Shown here: positions 52,065-53,833 of the stretch, piece by piece
How positions within the stretch are numbered: position 1 is the first letter of the stretch
How the letters are laid out: each line of letters opens with the position of its first letter
Origin: a virus
Reading direction: 5' to 3' (one strand)
Length of the DNA stretch: 53,833 nucleotides
IMG/VR virus record: IMGVR_UViG_3300029787_000065
Coordinates: 1 to 53,833 of that record
Notes under the pieces: model-generated
What the model was told of the DNA's origin: nothing
What the model saw: only the letters and a program-made list of their open reading frames with translations
Database searches by the model: none
Program-made: the position numbers and the translations under genes

Positions 52065-52229
52065 ATGCAGAAACAACCGATACGACTAATATCTAAAGTT
52101 AGTAAAAACAAATGGAAAGTGCAACATAGTGATGGTGCAGTAACTTTTCATAGAACCAAGAAAGCAGCCAAAGAGTACAAACACACCGTTGTAGTCTTTG
52201 ATCCTTTTGTGGGCATCTACAGTGATTAA
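52065..52229 (+). CDS. 54-aa basic protein
   Basis: ATG at 52065 with AAAAGGAAAG, the same ribosome site style as its neighbours, and TAA at 52227-52229 just before the next site AAGGAG. Product MQKQPIRLISKVSKNKWKVQ then HSDGAVTFHRTKKAAKEYKH and TVVVFDPFVGIYSD looks like a small beta-strand plus helix domain. Function unknown. Confidence 0.7.
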   Translation: MQKQPIRLISKVSKNKWKVQHSDGAVTFHRTKKAAKEYKHTVVVFDPFVGIYSD

Positions 52230-52240
52230 GGAGACTAACA

Positions 52241-52501
52241 ATGGAACATAGCAGTAATCTAATTCACAGCACCTACAGAGGAATGACTGTTTCTATCTGC
52301 CATCATACCTCTAACGTTCACAGCACGATGGAACGAAACTCTGATAATCTCAAGAAACTCCACGAGACTAGAGAGGTTGCCGTAATACGTAATGTGGCAA
52401 GCCAGCAAGAGATTGAGGTTATAGATAGGTGGTATGATTTTGAATCATTACAAGATGCGCTAGAAGAAGCTAGACGCTGGATTGATGCAAAGCTGGACTA
52501 A
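52241..52501 (+). CDS. Hypothetical early protein (86 aa)
   Basis: ATG at 52241 with AAGGAG. Product opens MEHSSNLIHSTYRGMTVSIC, rich in His, and ends in a helical YDFESLQDALEEARRWIDAK. No family recognised. It ends where the second AATTGTCAGCC array begins (its stop overlaps the first base). Confidence 0.75.
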   Translation: MEHSSNLIHSTYRGMTVSICHHTSNVHSTMERNSDNLKKLHETREVAVIRNVASQQEIEVIDRWYDFESLQDALEEARRWIDAKLD

Positions 52502-52554
52502 ATTGTCAGCCTATTGCACAATAATATTGTCAGCCTAATACAAAATTGTCAGCC
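52501..52554. repeat. Three-copy (A/T)ATTGTCAGCC array
   Basis: Copies at 52501-52511, 52525-52535 (TATTGTCAGCC) and 52544-52554, with starts 24 and 19 bp apart. Between the first two, TATTGCACAATA and CAATAATATTG are short inverted repeats. Same word as the 50254 array, here outside a clear gene. Confidence 0.75.
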
Positions 52555-52566
52555 TATTACTTTATT

Positions 52567-52800
52567 ATGGGGCGGGGCGTAACACAGAACGATGCCGTAG
52601 TCGGGTCGGTTGGTGCTGCGCTCCGTCGCCGCTTCGCGGTCGCCGCCGCCGCCTCGCTCTCGCTTCGCTTGCAACACGATAAGCCAAGCCTAGAACGTAA
52701 CGCGAAAAGCCTAGAACGTAACAATCTAATAAAATTTATTGACAAGGATTCTCCAGCCATTAAATTGGTTGCTGGCAATCATGCCGTTACCGACATATGA
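52567..52800 (+). CDS. Doubtful ORF over a GC-rich palindromic stretch
   Basis: An ATG at 52567 opens 77 codons but has no ribosome site, and the composition is unlike neighbours: Ala/Arg-rich GSVGAALRRRFAVAAAASLS then SLERNAKSLERN from a direct DNA repeat. Probably not a gene, or a very young one. Kept with low confidence because it fills most of a 240-base gap. Confidence 0.2.
   Translation: MGRGVTQNDAVVGSVGAALRRRFAVAAAASLSLRLQHDKPSLERNAKSLERNNLIKFIDKDSPAIKLVAGNHAVTDI
52569..52675. other. GC-rich palindromic island
   Basis: GGGGCGGGG at the start, then CCGTCGCCGCTTCGCGGTCG with a CCGC-TTC-GCGG hairpin (near 52629-52639), and CTCGCTCTCGCTTCGCTTGC. Composition is far more GC-rich than the flanks. 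It resembles short palindromic intergenic elements of bacterial genomes, but no match can be tested here. Confidence 0.6.
52686..52722. repeat. Two-copy AAGCCTAGAACGTAAC repeat, 21-bp period
   Basis: Copies at 52686-52701 and 52707-52722; starts 21 bp apart, the same period as the 50254 array. They lie just before the promoter candidate at 52739, and could be binding sites for a regulator. Confidence 0.7.
52739..52766 (+). promoter_or_regulatory. Promoter candidate for the DUF932 gene
   Basis: TTGACA (52739-52744), 16 bases, TAAATT (52761-52766; 4 of 6). It leads to the gene at 52812, which has GAAAGGAAAG before its ATG. The repeats at 52686-52722 lie immediately upstream. Confidence 0.5.
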
Positions 52801-52811
52801 AAGGAAAGAAT

Positions 52812-53833
52812 ATGTCACATGAAGTTGAGAATATGGCCTTCGCCAACGAAGTGCCTTGGCACGGTTTAGGGCAGCAAGTCAGCAATGATATGACCCCTGC
52901 AGAGATGATGGCAGCAGCGGGATGTGATTGGGAGGTGGCATTGACACAAAACCACTACCCGCCCACCCACGAACATCACCCTAGTGAGCCGATTGAGAAC
53001 AGCCATTTTATTGAGAGGTTATCTGACGGTGCAATCTTGGGAGAATATGTTGCTGGTGATTATAAGCCAGTGCAGAACACCGAATTGTTCGATTTCTTCC
53101 AGAGCTTCATTGATGATGGTTCCATGTATTTACATACGGCGGGCAGCTTGTTTGGTGGCCGTAAAGTGTGGTGCATGGCCACGACTAAAGAGGGCTTCAT
53201 GCTCGGCAAGGATGACGAGGTGGTAAACAATTTGTTGTTCACAATCTCGCACACTGGCAAGAACAGTAACAGCGCATTGAATACACCTGTTCGCGTTGTC
53301 TGTGCCAATACCATGCGGTTGGCCATGTCACAGGCTGACGACATTGTCACCCATAACCATCGCGCCGTGTTTGATGCAGAAGCATTGAAGGTCGCGCTTG
53401 GTGTTAGCTCACAAAACTTCGGAGAGTTTGAGGAACTAGCCAAGGCGATGGCTAAGAAGGTTCTGTCAGGCGAGGAGGAAATAGACTTCTTCCGCTCCGT
53501 CTTTGGTGGCAAGGAACGCACCGACAGCAGCGGCAAGGTTATACACTCTGAAGGTGTCAGGAAAGCAATGGCATATTTCCGTGGCCAGGAGTTCAACCCA
53601 ACCGCCAGCAAGCGTAAAGAGACTAAAGATGTCACCATTGCCAAACTACAGGAACAAGTGGAGGCATTGATGGCAGGTAAAAGCCTAGAAGAGATCGAGG
53701 TCGATCCCGAATTGATCGAGGCACCCTCCGCTGCGGTCAACTATGGCTGGGATATGAAGAGTGCCAAAGGGACGCTTTGGGGTGCTTTCAATACCGTTAC
53801 CTACATGACTGACCACAAACCAGTGCGTGATCA
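52812..53833 (+). CDS. DUF932/phage-plasmid-like protein, 3' end cut by the window
   Basis: 340 codons are present with no stop before the edge. The family signature is clear: MAFANEVPWHGLGQQVSNDM, GDYKPVQNTELFDFFQSFID, RVVCANTMRLAMSQ and KGTLWGAFNTVTYMTDHKPV. Such proteins are widespread on plasmids and phages but without known activity; some lie with recombination genes. ATG 52812 has GAAAGGAAAG. If the window ends are joined, the frame reaches a TAG at 11-13 after four more codons (QRKQ), which would shorten the usual C-terminus. Codons are GC-richer than in the late genes. Confidence 0.85.
   Translation, partial: MSHEVENMAFANEVPWHGLGQQVSNDMTPAEMMAAAGCDWEVALTQNHYPPTHEHHPSEPIENSHFIERLSDGAILGEYVAGDYKPVQNTELFDFFQSFIDDGSMYLHTAGSLFGGRKVWCMATTKEGFMLGKDDEVVNNLLFTISHTGKNSNSALNTPVRVVCANTMRLAMSQADDIVTHNHRAVFDAEALKVALGVSSQNFGEFEELAKAMAKKVLSGEEEIDFFRSVFGGKERTDSSGKVIHSEGVRKAMAYFRGQEFNPTASKRKETKDVTIAKLQEQVEALMAGKSLEEIEVDPELIEAPSAAVNYGWDMKSAKGTLWGAFNTVTYMTDHKPVRD

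Noticed and set aside
53060-53740. Long - strand ORF (226 codons) opposite DUF932
   Set aside because: It is the shadow of a clear DUF932 protein on the + strand; its translation is Ser/Leu-rich without domain character.

Overview
This window looks like most or all of the genome of a tailed, podovirus-type phage (short tail), probably marine and infecting a Gram-negative host. A packaging-head-tail block runs on the + strand (about 1640-39960). It has small and large terminase, portal, scaffold, HK97-type capsid protein, adaptor, nozzle-like protein, tail fibres, very large internal virion proteins and a three-helix holin. A replication block runs on the - strand (40051-49057): family A DNA polymerase, gp2.5-like SSB, two PD-(D/E)XK nucleases, a T7 gp4-like primase-helicase, an endonuclease I-like resolvase, a DUF3310 protein and a B12-dependent (class II) ribonucleotide reductase. 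Small early-type genes follow on the + strand (49188 to the end), ending in a DUF932 protein cut by the window edge. I see no integrase with a complete active site, no repressor, no phage RNA polymerase and no tRNA. The readable promoters are sigma-70-like, so host RNA polymerase is expected to transcribe the phage.

Layout. 1-900: tail of the early module with small proteins and two rho-independent terminators. 900-1642: a long non-coding control region. Its first half is GC-rich and its second half AT-rich, with a near-consensus promoter (TTGACA, 16 nt, TATAAT) and a strongly structured leader RNA. 1643-13375: packaging genes, small very basic proteins, an 801-aa protein resembling a dead tyrosine recombinase, portal, an out-of-frame gene overlapping the portal end, a multidomain protein ending in a SleB-like hydrolase, and a lysozyme. 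13515-23474: scaffold, capsid, a 2OG-Fe(II) oxygenase between two beta-rich virion genes, adaptor, nozzle, fibre. 23475-39959: receptor-binding fibre, membrane/lipoprotein pair, internal virion proteins of 1093 and 1734 aa, holin. 40051-49057: replication and nucleotide metabolism, with SSB under its own promoter that carries a perfect palindrome. 49113-end: early small genes, a five-copy repeat at exact 21-bp period, a second three-copy array of the same repeat, and a GC-rich palindromic island.

How it works together: the early + strand and - strand modules diverge from a shared control region near 49.1 kb, and the late operon starts from the control region near 1.4 kb. DNA is copied by PolA/primase-helicase/SSB, with nucleotides from the RNR. 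It is recombined and trimmed by the nucleases, packaged by the terminase through the portal, and the late genes build the particle. If the two window ends join, the DUF932 frame closes four codons past the junction and a terminator begins at that stop, consistent with a circularly closed genome but not proof of one. Many late proteins share a short Gly-Gly-x-Val tag, and several unrecorded microproteins of 25-54 residues lie in tight start/stop overlaps.
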